The position numbers and the translations under genes were made by a program. Positions 54,401 through 62,024 of a stretch of 64,000 nucleotides of DNA are shown piece by piece. The notes below the pieces were generated by a model that ran no database searches, was not told the origin of the DNA, and saw nothing but the letters and a program-made list of their open reading frames with translations. The DNA lies in NCBI GenBank assembly GCA_022824025.1, contig JAJEBF010000029.1, forward strand, positions 47,697 to 111,696, read 5' to 3'. The DNA comes from Caldilineaceae bacterium. Lineage in GTDB: Bacteria > Chloroflexota > Anaerolineae > Caldilineales > Caldilineaceae. Each line of letters starts with the position of its first letter. Position 1 is the first letter of the stretch.

Positions 54401-56017
54401 CTTTGGGAACGCCGTCTCATGACTTGCTTTCAGTGCCTTACAGCAAGTCTTCAGAAAGAGGGGGTTGGTAAATTCTGGGGCCAGCATGGGAGCGCTTGGC
54501 TTCGAAATTCCCTGCTGCGAAAGATACCTTTCGGCAGCACGATGTTCGTGCCCCCTAAACCCGGGATGTTCAATTCGAACGAGCCGGTCTGCATGCAGTA
54601 CGCTATCGTCAGGCAATATGTATCTGAGATAGGTAGTTCGACAACTTACGAGAACAGCGATATGTTTGTACTCAGCCACATCCGTCAAGAAGCTACTAAT
54701 GTGACTATGCCAGTCCTCCCTTTGTGGGCCTTCGTTGAGCGCGTCAATCACGATTAGGGATCTTGAACCGGAGGCTTCTCCCGCGGCATCTATCGCCCCA
54801 AGTACTTGCTCCATCGTATGTCTCTTCAAGTCGACGACATCTTGTATGAGTTCAATGGGGTTGCCACCTTGATACTGGGAGCCCAGCAGGAACACAGTCG
54901 GCAGATTGTTTTTGATTCGATTCAGGCTGATATCGCAGAACAGGTGTGATTTGCCAATGCCTGCTTCCCCGTATACAAGGGCTGCTTTGACCTCTGCCGC
55001 CTTAACCCTCGTTGTATCCAAGAATCTATTGAATTCGTCTATAGCGTTGAAGAAATTCCGAAGAGCGTAATCCCAATCTTGCTCCTTTTGTGAGGTTGAG
55101 CTATCCAGCGCCTCGCGAATAGAACCGCGAAATCCTGAAATGCCTTCCAATAGCTCTTGCACACGCTGAACGTCGAAGAGCACTGCTGGCTGGTCAAACC
55201 CCTCCGACACGATTCTACACACTTCCGAATACAATTTCCTCAGTTCTTCAGCTTTCTCCCCATTCAGCCAGTCCAGTTGCTGACTTCGTAGTTTCCTGAA
55301 GAGAGACTCTTTTCTTTCCGTGAGTCCACTCAATCTCTCTCCCAAATCCTTCCGCCATTGTTCGTTCAGGCAGAGGCCATCGATATTCTCGGCAACAGGC
55401 AAATCTACGTGGAGCCCGGCGTCATACCTATCCCCCAAAGCATCCTTTGCCCTATTCACTACTTTTTCAAACTTGCCGGTGGCTAGAACTGCAGCGTCAA
55501 ACCAATACAACGCCCTGCCAGAGTATAATGGATCATCAATTGTTAAGAATGACGTTATTTCGTGCTTGCCCCAATACTCAAATTCGACACAGCGCCCCTG
55601 GCTTTTCGCCTTTTCTTTCCACTTCGAAACATTACGTTGCCACTCATCCTCAAGTGAGACGACTTTCTTCCCGTCCTTTCCCGTTCTTCTTATATCTGTC
55701 TGATCGATTGGTAAACAGATGACATATTTTGTTAGCTTCGGATGCCGTTCCAGCGCCTTGCTGAAGGATTTGTCCAGCTGTCTCCATCGAGAGGATTCCA
55801 TTTTGCCGATAAAATACTTCGCTTGCCAGCATATCTCAGTTTGGTCTGCCAATACCCAGTAGCATTCGACGCCGGCATCGCCACCGGCGCCTTCTTTCCT
55901 TACGAACCTCAATGCCCCTTCTGGCCTCTGCAAGTGTGCGAGTTGGCAAACCACCTCTTCAAAGCCGCCAGCCTGAGTTCCGTTATGCTCTCTAATGTTT
56001 CGAAAATCAATGTTCAT
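51428..56017 (-). CDS. AVAST-like STAND NTPase with N-terminal Mrr-like nuclease
   Basis: A 1,529-residue protein. Residues about 1-170 form a PD-(D/E)xK-type nuclease: GGDAGVECYW with Asp 47 and EICWQAKYF with Gln 65 and Lys 67. A STAND/NACHT-type ATPase follows: Walker A VYGEAGIGKSHLF (about 348-360), Walker B LIVIDALNEG (421-430), sensor VLVSCRTTYLR, and the VIRFTYERFSDHFVAQQIVQ element of the winged-helix part. The last 800 residues are helical, repeat-like, then an unassigned C-terminal domain. This plan is that of Avs (AVAST) proteins, which recognise phage terminase or portal and then degrade DNA. GC is lower than in the surroundings. Assignment to a numbered Avs type is not possible by eye. 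Confidence 0.8.
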   Translation of the reverse strand: MNIDFRNIREHNGTQAGGFEEVVCQLAHLQRPEGALRFVRKEGAGGDAGVECYWVLADQTEICWQAKYFIGKMESSRWRQLDKSFSKALERHPKLTKYVICLPIDQTDIRRTGKDGKKVVSLEDEWQRNVSKWKEKAKSQGRCVEFEYWGKHEITSFLTIDDPLYSGRALYWFDAAVLATGKFEKVVNRAKDALGDRYDAGLHVDLPVAENIDGLCLNEQWRKDLGERLSGLTERKESLFRKLRSQQLDWLNGEKAEELRKLYSEVCRIVSEGFDQPAVLFDVQRVQELLEGISGFRGSIREALDSSTSQKEQDWDYALRNFFNAIDEFNRFLDTTRVKAAEVKAALVYGEAGIGKSHLFCDISLNRIKNNLPTVFLLGSQYQGGNPIELIQDVVDLKRHTMEQVLGAIDAAGEASGSRSLIVIDALNEGPQREDWHSHISSFLTDVAEYKHIAVLVSCRTTYLRYILPDDSVLHADRLVRIEHPGFRGHEHRAAERYLSQQGISKPSAPMLAPEFTNPLFLKTCCKALKASHETAFPKGFNGITRLFEFYVRSVEETVAKQKRYSPHEGIVEGALLDFASNLFPGLLTGMAMGNARDLINTHDRTPNRDDALFDILLHEGVLAEEVLYQGNDRGKPVIRFTYERFSDHFVAQQIVQQVAQETLDSIFFPDHPLGNAIRHPSGFYRHAGIFEMLAIVIAEKYGKELVDLLPEDAKVSTGDTDDVFRDTVVWREPASFTDRTLELLNQLTGYGQPHPVLDILLKLSTEPEHPWNAELLHQHLIDQDIAERDRFWSTELALAYASEEENGYESIVRTLIEWAIFGDIEEAEEERIRLCSTTLMWFHTTSNRKVRDRSTKALVRILSRFPSLLPDLLRDFHAVNDPYVVERLYAVAYGVICNMTDPHIVSQIAALVFDLVFKDGRPPPHILLRDYARGVLEFALPKDLLPTGAKAQQFRPPYRSAWPIENPTPEEIETIVGNESTSSIEMSVMNVFGDFGTYTMACVHNWSPTSLAEPFPETGYDLKKQFAETHLQGEVKARFLEEIQPPNSERQESHSSSTALKEFLLVIDEDSGMLQQGNQLQDETWGQFAASREQERRRQEELEEMVKAQLPDDKREHYRWLSGLRDDGPAEFSRKWAQRWVCKRAYEIGWTEELFSQFDESYAIRNGSGRGNQEIERVGKKYQWLAFHELLARLADNVHWADRDDDPENKSYIGPWQIHRRDIDPTLGISKHVNRLSDYRRVNAWWQPYNFPIADITGFSEQQEYLWDEQRLPDFQDILQVADPVAHNQWTVLRGFWREDQKELSSSPNPTRLDCWFRINTVFVCKEDLELFSEEFKDGRFSDPYIITVPTTNYEGFLGEYPWHPVYKSISGWQEHDSFGRSNFPTYFSPVAEYGWEAGDADNDFSLDSSLSFYLPAKELVRSMGLRRATGDIGSWENDDGVIFRDPSLMENGPGYALIRSQQLDEWLNNEDLAILWLIGGEKQLFSHNSDKFYGRLTFSVMYRLVDGAPKGGTFRCRRNEPRDDYKL

Positions 56018-56021
56018 CTCG

Positions 56022-56216
56022 TCACGGCCCTTCCACTACATCGATTTCCTCATCAGTCAGCCCATACTGGTCATGAACTAGCTGGTCAATCTCTTCTTCA
56101 AGCGCTTTGGTGTCGGCGGACGGGCTAATGTGCTTTGAGGCAAGAATTCGGTTCACAAGGTCAATCAGTGAGGCTTGTTCCTCATAGGCAACCATTGGAA
56201 TGGGGAACTTTTTCAC
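56022..56216 (-). pseudogene. C-terminal remnant of a type IIG-like restriction/methylation enzyme
   Basis: 64 residues (KKFPIPMVAYEEQASLIDLV, NRILASKHISPSADTKALEE, EIDQLVHDQYGLTDEEIDVV) match the conserved tail of Eco57I/TaqI-like N6-adenine methylases and BREX/type IIG enzymes. The methylase and specificity domains are absent, and upstream frames are closed by stops. It ends 4 nt before the STAND NTPase start, so the NTPase may once have been the last gene of a restriction-modification operon. Confidence 0.7.
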
Positions 56217-57038
56217 ATAAGTTGTTTATCCAGCGACTAACTCCCATTCCACTTGTCACTGCGACAAGCTCCAAATAGAAACGAAATGTACTTGATTTCA
56301 GGATACCGAGCAGAAATCTCGAATCCCATGGTTGGCCCCAATGTCTAGACCACCGTATGTGTACGGTTATCCAGAATATGTCGGAATGCCATGATGTATC
56401 TATGGGTGGTGGACAGTTCTCGGAGGACAGACAACTGTGTGCGGCGGCCGCTTGCTGGCTGCTAGTCTATCTCTCTCCGGGCATCGTGAATTGCTTCATT
56501 GTACACCAATGTGCAAATTGCTTTGAGATCGGTGGTAAAGCTGTGGCTGTCGGAGCCGGGCAAGTCAGCCGCGTGCTCGTCAATGCGAAAAAGCGTGAGC
56601 CGACCACGGCGTATACTCTCGCGACCATCCGGGAAAGCTTTGGGTAAGCGTAAACGTACTGCCGGCTAGGTGTAGGGACAGAATCGGTCGAGTCTTCTAC
56701 AAGACTTTTGGTTTGTGTCGCTGGACAAGGGCTAGTAGCGGGGATTACGGAGTTCTGTTCTTATCAGGCCGGTCCCGGTCTGTTCGATATCGGGGTAACG
56801 GATGTGCTGAACGTGCACCGTTGGCGGGGCTAGGGGCCGAGCACATTTGTTTGACTGCTTCTAGGCCGACGCGATGAAGATTTAGTCTGGAGAAAAATCC
56901 GCCTGAAAGCAAAGTTTGACAGGCTTCCCGATCCACTGCTAGGATCGGCGAATCTCAATACGCGACCGATCCACCGATGCCACTCTTTCCAGGGGGCAAA
57001 CCGGTGGGTCGGCTTCTCCAATCATCGAGAGGATGATC
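56217..57038. other. Region without a supported gene
   Basis: About 820 bp upstream of the methylase remnant. An open frame at 56357-56647 (+) has no ribosome site or known pattern. It probably holds decayed restriction-modification DNA, but no domain is recognisable. Confidence 0.45.
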
Positions 57039-57404
57039 ATGAGACTGCTCGACTGTACAACACCCGATTCGACAATTCAAATCCTGACTTTTGACCGTGA
57101 AGAAATGATCCAGCGGCTCCATGCGCTGAGTGAACGCGCAATGGCCCAACATTTCAGTAGGCCAACCCCTTGGGGAACGGTATCGAAGCCAGGTCCCGGC
57201 CACCCGCTTGCAGTATTCGCCCATCAGTTAACAACTTCCCAAAACCTTACTCCCCTTTCCATTCGAGACGCTTTCAGGCATATTGATAGTATCTGGTATT
57301 GGGTTGAAGATCGCGAAGGATTGCAGCACCCTTTGGATCTCTTGGAAAGCGCCGATTTGCGAAAGGAACTGAACAAACTGCGCGTCCAAATAAAGCCGAT
57401 GTGA
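57039..57404 (+). CDS. Unknown protein ending at the IS3-like element boundary
   Basis: 121 residues from the ATG at 57039 (GAGAGG 6 nt upstream; ATG 57033 also in frame). No family recognised; soluble, with IRDAFRHIDSIWYWVEDREG and a helical end ADLRKELNKLRVQIKPM. Its TGA stop at 57402-57404 is the first three bases of the mini-element terminus, so the original protein may have been longer. Function unknown. Confidence 0.5.
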   Translation: MRLLDCTTPDSTIQILTFDREEMIQRLHALSERAMAQHFSRPTPWGTVSKPGPGHPLAVFAHQLTTSQNLTPLSIRDAFRHIDSIWYWVEDREGLQHPLDLLESADLRKELNKLRVQIKPM

Positions 57405-57428
57405 CCTGCCCCCCAAGAACTGGTCCAG

Positions 57429-59136
57429 GGAGGCTGTCTCAGAAGGGCAAGATGGGTAGGCGTTGGTAAGTTCCGGCACGCCAGCTTCCGAAGACGGCTG
57501 GTTGCATAAGCTGAGCCATGCCAACTGTTGAAGAGGCAGTATTGACGCTGCCGGGCGCTACACTGAGGGAATGGGTTGAGATGCTGGGCTGCAGGGCAGG
57601 AAGCCAACAGCGCCTGAGCGCCATATGCGCCAAAGGGTCCTCAGGTTGAACGCGGTCGCCAACAGGATCCACTCGGCAGCTACATTGACGAGGTCGCGCA
57701 GCAAGAATCGACGCGCCCCCTGTTGCTCCTTGATGATGCCGAAGACCGGTTCGATCAACTGCTTCCTGCGTTTGGATATTTTTTGTGCCTCGCGGGTGGA
57801 CATCCAAGTGCGATGGCGGCGCAAGACTGCGTCGTGAGGCCCTGCCGTCAGCGCTCGTCCATTCAATAGGTCGTTGGTGCATACCCCGAAGGCTGGACAG
57901 GCCTGGCAAGTGGCAGCGGAGGCCCGGTACACGCGCCTGGGTCTCCCGTTGGGACTGCGCATGGTGCCGACGGGAGTCAGCGTCTGACCGTGTGGGCAGA
58001 AGTAGCTGTCGTTACACTGGTCGTAGATGAAGCGCTCCTTGTGATAGGGGTGATGCTGGGCACGTCGCCGCGACGACTCAGGCATCACGAGCTGGAGGTT
58101 CCTGCGGGCGCATTCGTCCAGCGCAGACCCGGAGTGATAGCCGGCGTCTGCCAACGTCACCTGGGCCCTTGCCCCGGTAGTCTCCTCGGACTGCTCCAGC
58201 ATCGGGACCAACTGGGCAGAGTCATTCGGTTCATCCACCACATCAGCCGCCGTGACTAACATCCCGTTCGCACCGACACTCGGTTGCAACGGCGACACCA
58301 TGGCCTGAGCGTTGTAGCCAGTCACGATACCCTGGCTGCTCTTCATCAATCGGGCGTCTCTGTCAGTCAGGTTGATGCACTTCTGGCGGCCGCGACCCGC
58401 AAGGTCGTCCATCGCCTGCCTGACCTGCTCTTTGAGGACTTTCTTGTCGGCCAACTCTTCTGGCAGATTGACGGCAGGCTCATCTTCTCCCGCTTCGTTC
58501 TGGGCCTCAAGCTCGGATATAGTCTTGTCCAACCGACCCAGCAAGGCACGCAACTCTTCGGCGTCATAGACCCTGTCCTTGGAGGCGTTGGCGACTATCT
58601 TTGTCCCATCGACCGCCTGCACGGCCAGGTCCAACAATCCCATCGTCACCGCCGTGCGCACCGTGCGCTCGAACGGCTTCCTCATATCTGAACGGTGCTT
58701 CCTGTAGAACCGCCACAGTGTGTTGTGGTCGGGGTGCTACCATCCGGTCAACCACAGGTACGGTATCTGGTCACGACAGGCCGTCTACAGCTTGTGGCAT
58801 GAACGCACGCCCGTCATGAATCCGTAAAGCCACACGCACAGGAGCGCTCTGGGATGGTAGGCAGGCGCACCCAGAGGCTCCCCGCCCATCTCCACACCAA
58901 GCTCGGCCCAGCCTTCCTTGTCCAGGGCATCGACGAACTCGGCCACAAACCTTGCTCGATGATCCGGCGGCAACAGCTCATCAAGCGTCGGTGGCAGCAT
59001 CCACATCTGCTCTCTACTCATCTCCCGAAGAGGCATGTGGGCTCCTCCTACATCTTAGGTAAGCCTCATCCTAAACCCGGCTTACCCTCAGACGCAATTG
59101 TCGTACGCTCTCAGCCCGACTTCTGAGACAGCCTCC
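57429..59136 (-). mobile_element. IS1182-family insertion sequence, 1.7 kb
   Basis: Bounded by the perfect 17-bp inverted repeats GGAGGCTGTCTCAGAAG (57429-57445) and its complement (59120-59136). It encodes one transposase on the minus strand and is inserted inside an IS3-like mini-element, which is reconstituted when the insertion is removed. No clear target duplication is seen. Confidence 0.88.
57558..59036 (-). pseudogene. IS1182 family transposase with two in-frame TAG codons
   Basis: DDE transposase, about 493 codons in one frame: MPLREMSREQMWMLPPTLDE to VRSCHKL, then TAG, TACRDQIPYLWLTGW, TAG, HPDHNTLWRFYRKH and on through VQAVDGTKIVANASKDR, VTLADAGYHSGSALDE and KRRKQLIEPVFGIIKEQQGA. 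Both stops (58750-58790 region) lie where related enzymes carry Glu and Gln, so each is a single-base nonsense change. The C-terminal DDE half from ATG 58685 could still be made. Probably inactive unless the host reads TAG through. Confidence 0.85.
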
Positions 59137-59379
59137 AAGTATGATGTTAGTATTGGGCCGTAGAAAGGGGGAAAGATGGCCAAGAGGAGACATACGACGG
59201 AGCAGGTGTTCAACAAGCTCGGAGAGGCTGAGGTGGCGGTAGCCGAGAGCAACACAGCTCTCTGGGCTACATGCCGCCGGCGCCTGAGGCCCTCTTGCCT
59301 GCCGACCCTGTCCCCGTGCTTGCCGGACTAACATAACGGGTGGTACAAACGTCGGGGGCAGGTCAAAGGAGAAAGAGAG

Positions 59380-60066
59380 ATGCCAAGGCATATGTCTAGT
59401 CAAGACGTAAAGAAGAATTTTGTGAAAACATTCGGCCCAGAGTTGGGTGAAAAATACTACGTGCTTCACAACCAGGTAATTATCGTTCATATGAATTGGG
59501 CTATGATCGGAGAGCTTGTGAAAAGTGAAGAACAACGATCATTGCTGAAATCTACGGGAGGGTACTTCTTCACTGAAGTACACAGGGTTTTCGTGAACGA
59601 TGTGACTCTTAGACTTTCAAGACTCACTGATCCGGCAAAGCAGGGGAGACAGAAGAATCTGTCACTTTACGCCTTGCTGGACGACATCAGTGACCCAGCT
59701 CTTAAGTCAAAAATCAAAAATCTTATCGACGAAGCTAAGGACAAAATAGCTCCACTGAAAGAACACCGCCATAAGAGAATCGCACATTTTGACTTCTCTG
59801 TGGCTCTCAATAATCCAAATTTCACACTTCAGCCAATCAGAAATGAGTCTGTAGATGAAGCGCTTTCGGCTGTTGGCGAGGTTCTGGTGCAACTCAGGGC
59901 CGGGATCACAGACGTGTCCAGACAACAAGTGTGGGTTCCAATAGGAGCTATTGAGGACATCAAAGAGCTTTTGTTTTATCTCGAAGCTGGATTGTCCGAA
60001 GGAAAATCGTATGGGAAGAAACTTTTGTCTAGAAGGCAAGAAACCGGACAATCTACACAAGACTGA
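59380..60066 (+). CDS. HEPN/AbiU2-like protein
   Basis: 228-residue helical protein. The segment RLSRLTDPAKQGRQKNLSLY followed by EHRHKRIAHFDF carries an R-x(4-6)-H motif of HEPN RNases and looks like the AbiU2 group, whose AbiU relatives act in abortive infection of lactococcal phage. AGGAG lies 8 nt before the ATG. It is the first gene inside the segment bounded by two inverted mini-element ends (59365 and 61315) and is lower in GC than the chromosome. An RNase toxin that blocks phage growth is a reasonable inference. Confidence 0.6.
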   Translation: MPRHMSSQDVKKNFVKTFGPELGEKYYVLHNQVIIVHMNWAMIGELVKSEEQRSLLKSTGGYFFTEVHRVFVNDVTLRLSRLTDPAKQGRQKNLSLYALLDDISDPALKSKIKNLIDEAKDKIAPLKEHRHKRIAHFDFSVALNNPNFTLQPIRNESVDEALSAVGEVLVQLRAGITDVSRQQVWVPIGAIEDIKELLFYLEAGLSEGKSYGKKLLSRRQETGQSTQD

Positions 60067-60372
60067 CCGCGTTCTGGGCGGGTGTCAAGGGGCAAAAATT
60101 GACCTAGCCGCCGCGCTGAGAGCGATTCTAAGCGAAAATACGCTGTGAAACACTGGGGCCGCTGCCCCACCAGTGCGGAAAAGCAGCGGAAAATGGCCTG
60201 TTTTCAGGCGGATCCGGACGAAACCGGCGAAAATCGACCCATTGAGAGGCCTGTACTGTTCTCGAGGTGCTATGGTATGGCCCAATTGGGGTAAAAAGGG
60301 CGGTGTTATTCGCTATGAAGGATTTATACCAATCGAGAAAATGCCACTGTATTTTGGTTTGCGGAGGGGGGC

Positions 60373-60833
60373 GTGAAAAGGTTGCCGATCCATTTGCTTC
60401 TGGCGCTGGCGCTGTTGACGCTGATTATGATTACGCTTCTGGCGGCGGTCGCGGCTGTCAATTTCTTGGAAAATCGGCTGACGGTGCGGGAGTATGCCGC
60501 GACCGTATGTCGAGAGATTCTACCGGAGGCGTTGCTGGCGAATGTGCCGGAAAAGGGCGTGGTCTATGGGCTGAAATGGGGCATCGTGCGTATGGAGGAG
60601 CTCAACCCCCCCTGCTGGCGTGGGGCTATCACAAGGCGGTTACGGCTTTAATGCGTGAATTGCAAAGGTCCTTAACGTTGATGAAAAATAGGCCCTTCTT
60701 TGTGATGGTAATGCTGTCTGATCCGCATCGCTATTATGACGATGAATTGCGGTCCATCGGGTTCTGGTTCGGAATGATACCGGGACCGGTGCGGCGCGTG
60801 CTGGAAACGGCCGGCTGCCCTCCCGGTCTTTGA
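60373..60833 (+). pseudogene. Small membrane protein gene frameshifted in a C-run
   Basis: From GTG 60373 (GGAGG upstream) the frame gives a membrane helix (LLLALALLTLIMITLLAAVA) and continues to WGIVRMEELNPP, then stops early at 60651. Adding one base to the run of seven C at 60606-60612 joins it to a second frame (LLAWGYHKAVTALMRELQRS, FGMIPGPVRRVLETAG) ending at 60833, for about 154 residues. The run could be a phase-variable switch, a decay mutation or a sequencing error. Family unknown. Confidence 0.5.
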
Positions 60834-60957
60834 ATAGGGGGTTCATGGCCCGACGGCGGCTGGTCGATGAGCTGCTGACAAACCTGAGAGCGTTGATCAC
60901 GTACTCAAGGGCGCGAATTCGCATCATGCTCAATCTAAGGAGACACTACGAACCACC

Positions 60958-61317
60958 ATGGATTCCATCGACCCGCTGACCCTATACTTCTGCATCATCC
61001 CAATATGCGTACTTATAGTATTCGGATTCATGGTGGGATTGGCCAAACACAACCGCGACATCGCCCAGGACAGATACAGAATCGCCCAGGGCAGATACAG
61101 AAACAGATACAGAAGCCGGACACAAGATAGGCAAGAACTCGTCGAAAAGCTCCGCAAAGATGGCAACGACTTCGAACACATTGCCCTTGTCCTCAACACG
61201 GCCGGCTACCATAACCAATCCGGCAACGACTTCACAGCAAACGAAGTAGCTCAAGAGCACGCCGAGATGGTAGCCCAGGCCGACGCTGCGCGCAGATCAT
61301 TCCGACGGCAACAATGA
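60958..61317 (+). CDS. Single-helix membrane protein with an HTH-like tail
   Basis: 119 residues. An N-terminal membrane helix (YFCIIPICVLIVFGFMVGLA) is followed by a charged heptad-like repeat (RDIAQDRYRIAQGRYRNRYR) and a part resembling the helix-turn-helix of serine recombinases (HIALVLNTAGYHNQSGNDFT). Its TGA stop is the first three bases of the mini-element end at 61315, so the original end may be lost. It is last in the cargo with the AbiU2-like gene. Function unknown. Confidence 0.55.
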   Translation: MDSIDPLTLYFCIIPICVLIVFGFMVGLAKHNRDIAQDRYRIAQGRYRNRYRSRTQDRQELVEKLRKDGNDFEHIALVLNTAGYHNQSGNDFTANEVAQEHAEMVAQADAARRSFRRQQ

Positions 61318-61676
61318 CCTGCCCCCGACGTTTGTACCACCCGTTACGCTAGTCCGGCAAGCGCGGGGAGAGGGCCTCAGGCGTTTCCCTCAGTATCTGG
61401 TTATCCAGCGTCAGGCCCGCCACCGCTCTCTTCAGACGTCTGGCTTGGTGGATCCTGAGTCCCCCGTACTCGCTGCGCCAGCGGTAGAAAGTCTGATCGG
61501 TCACGCCGGTCCGGCGGGCGGCCTCAGACACTGTACTGCCCTCGGCTATCGCCACCTCAGCCTCTCTCAGATTCTTGATTTCCTGCTCCGACGTATGTTT
61601 CTTCTTCGCCATCTTTCCCCCTTTCTACGGCCCAATACTGACATATTACTTGGACCAGTTTTTCGGGGGCAGGTCA
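61315..61676 (-). mobile_element. IS3-like mini-element, copy 3, complete
   Basis: 362 bp with perfect 14-bp terminal inverted repeats TGACCTGCCCCCGA (61315-61328, and the complement ending at 61676). Between them is an 87-residue orfA and almost nothing else: the orfB transposase has been deleted. Ends of the form TG..CA and an orfA of this kind indicate the IS3 family. It can move only if a full-length relative supplies transposase. Confidence 0.85.
61349..61612 (-). CDS. IS3 family OrfA (transposase HTH subunit)
   Basis: 87-residue helix-turn-helix protein of IS3 elements: HTSEQEIKNLREAEVAIAEG, TVSEAARRTGVTDQTFYRWR, SEYGGL and a leucine-rich NQILRE end. ATG at 61612 has GGGGGAAAG upstream. 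In IS3 elements orfA and orfB are joined by -1 frameshifting; orfB is missing here. Confidence 0.85.
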   Translation of the reverse strand: MAKKKHTSEQEIKNLREAEVAIAEGSTVSEAARRTGVTDQTFYRWRSEYGGLRIHQARRLKRAVAGLTLDNQILRETPEALSPRLPD

Positions 61677-61784
61677 GTTACGCGCATTGGCGCAGCTGAC
61701 GCCGCCAATGCAGTTGTCGCTGTGGGGCACAGAGACAGGACGGCACAGTTGGGATAGGGCGGCTGATGGCCGCGAAATGATCGC

Positions 61785-61813
61785 TTAACAGAGCGGGCAG
61801 GCTGTGTTAAACT
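61785..61813 (+). promoter_or_regulatory. Promoter of the LplB/YtcP transporter operon
   Basis: TTAACA (61785-61790), 17-bp spacer, TAAACT (61808-61813). About 210 nt of leader precede the first start codon. Confidence 0.6.
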
Positions 61814-61886
61814 CCACAAGAGGTGACAGTATTTTCCTTTCATCGTCCCTTTCCACCCGTCGCTCGGAACTGCCAGCGGACCGCCC

Positions 61887-61941
61887 GTTGCCGCCCGGTT
61901 GAAGATGCGGCAACCTCCGCCGCTTTCGTACCGACGCGGCG
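61887..61941 (+). promoter_or_regulatory. Two tandem hairpins in the transporter leader
   Basis: GTTGCCGC (61887-61894)/GCGGCAAC (61907-61914) and CGCCGC (61918-61923)/GCGGCG (61936-61941), both with 12-nt loops and 3 nt apart. They could fold in the 5' leader of the transporter mRNA; no T-run follows either. Confidence 0.35.
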
Positions 61942-62024
61942 CTCTTCTCTTCAATACATCAGGATTTCAGCGATAGACTCTCTTCCAAGGTGATACACAA
62001 ACTCCGTTGGCCGGGGTGGAGAAT

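Larger units (their letters stand above)
57402..59365 (+). mobile_element. IS3-like mini-element, copy 2, split by IS1182
   Basis: Outer end TGACCTGCCCCCC at 57402; inner end CGGGGGCAGGTCA finishing at 59365. The element reads across 57402-57427 and resumes at 59137 with AAGTATGATG and GTATTGGGCCGTAGAAAGG, then the orfA start ATGGCC at about 59176, as in the intact copy at 61315-61676. Its orfA is truncated and frameshifted. Orientation is opposite to copies 1 and 3. Confidence 0.8.

Noticed and set aside
56357..56647. 96-codon plus-strand frame upstream of the methylase remnant
   Set aside because: No ribosome site, Cys/Ala-rich start and no recognisable pattern, so not called.
59366..61314. 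A classical composite transposon with target duplications
   Set aside because: The flanking elements are inverted and share ends, but I found no matching short direct repeats outside 57402 and 61676, so transposition of the whole unit is not claimed.
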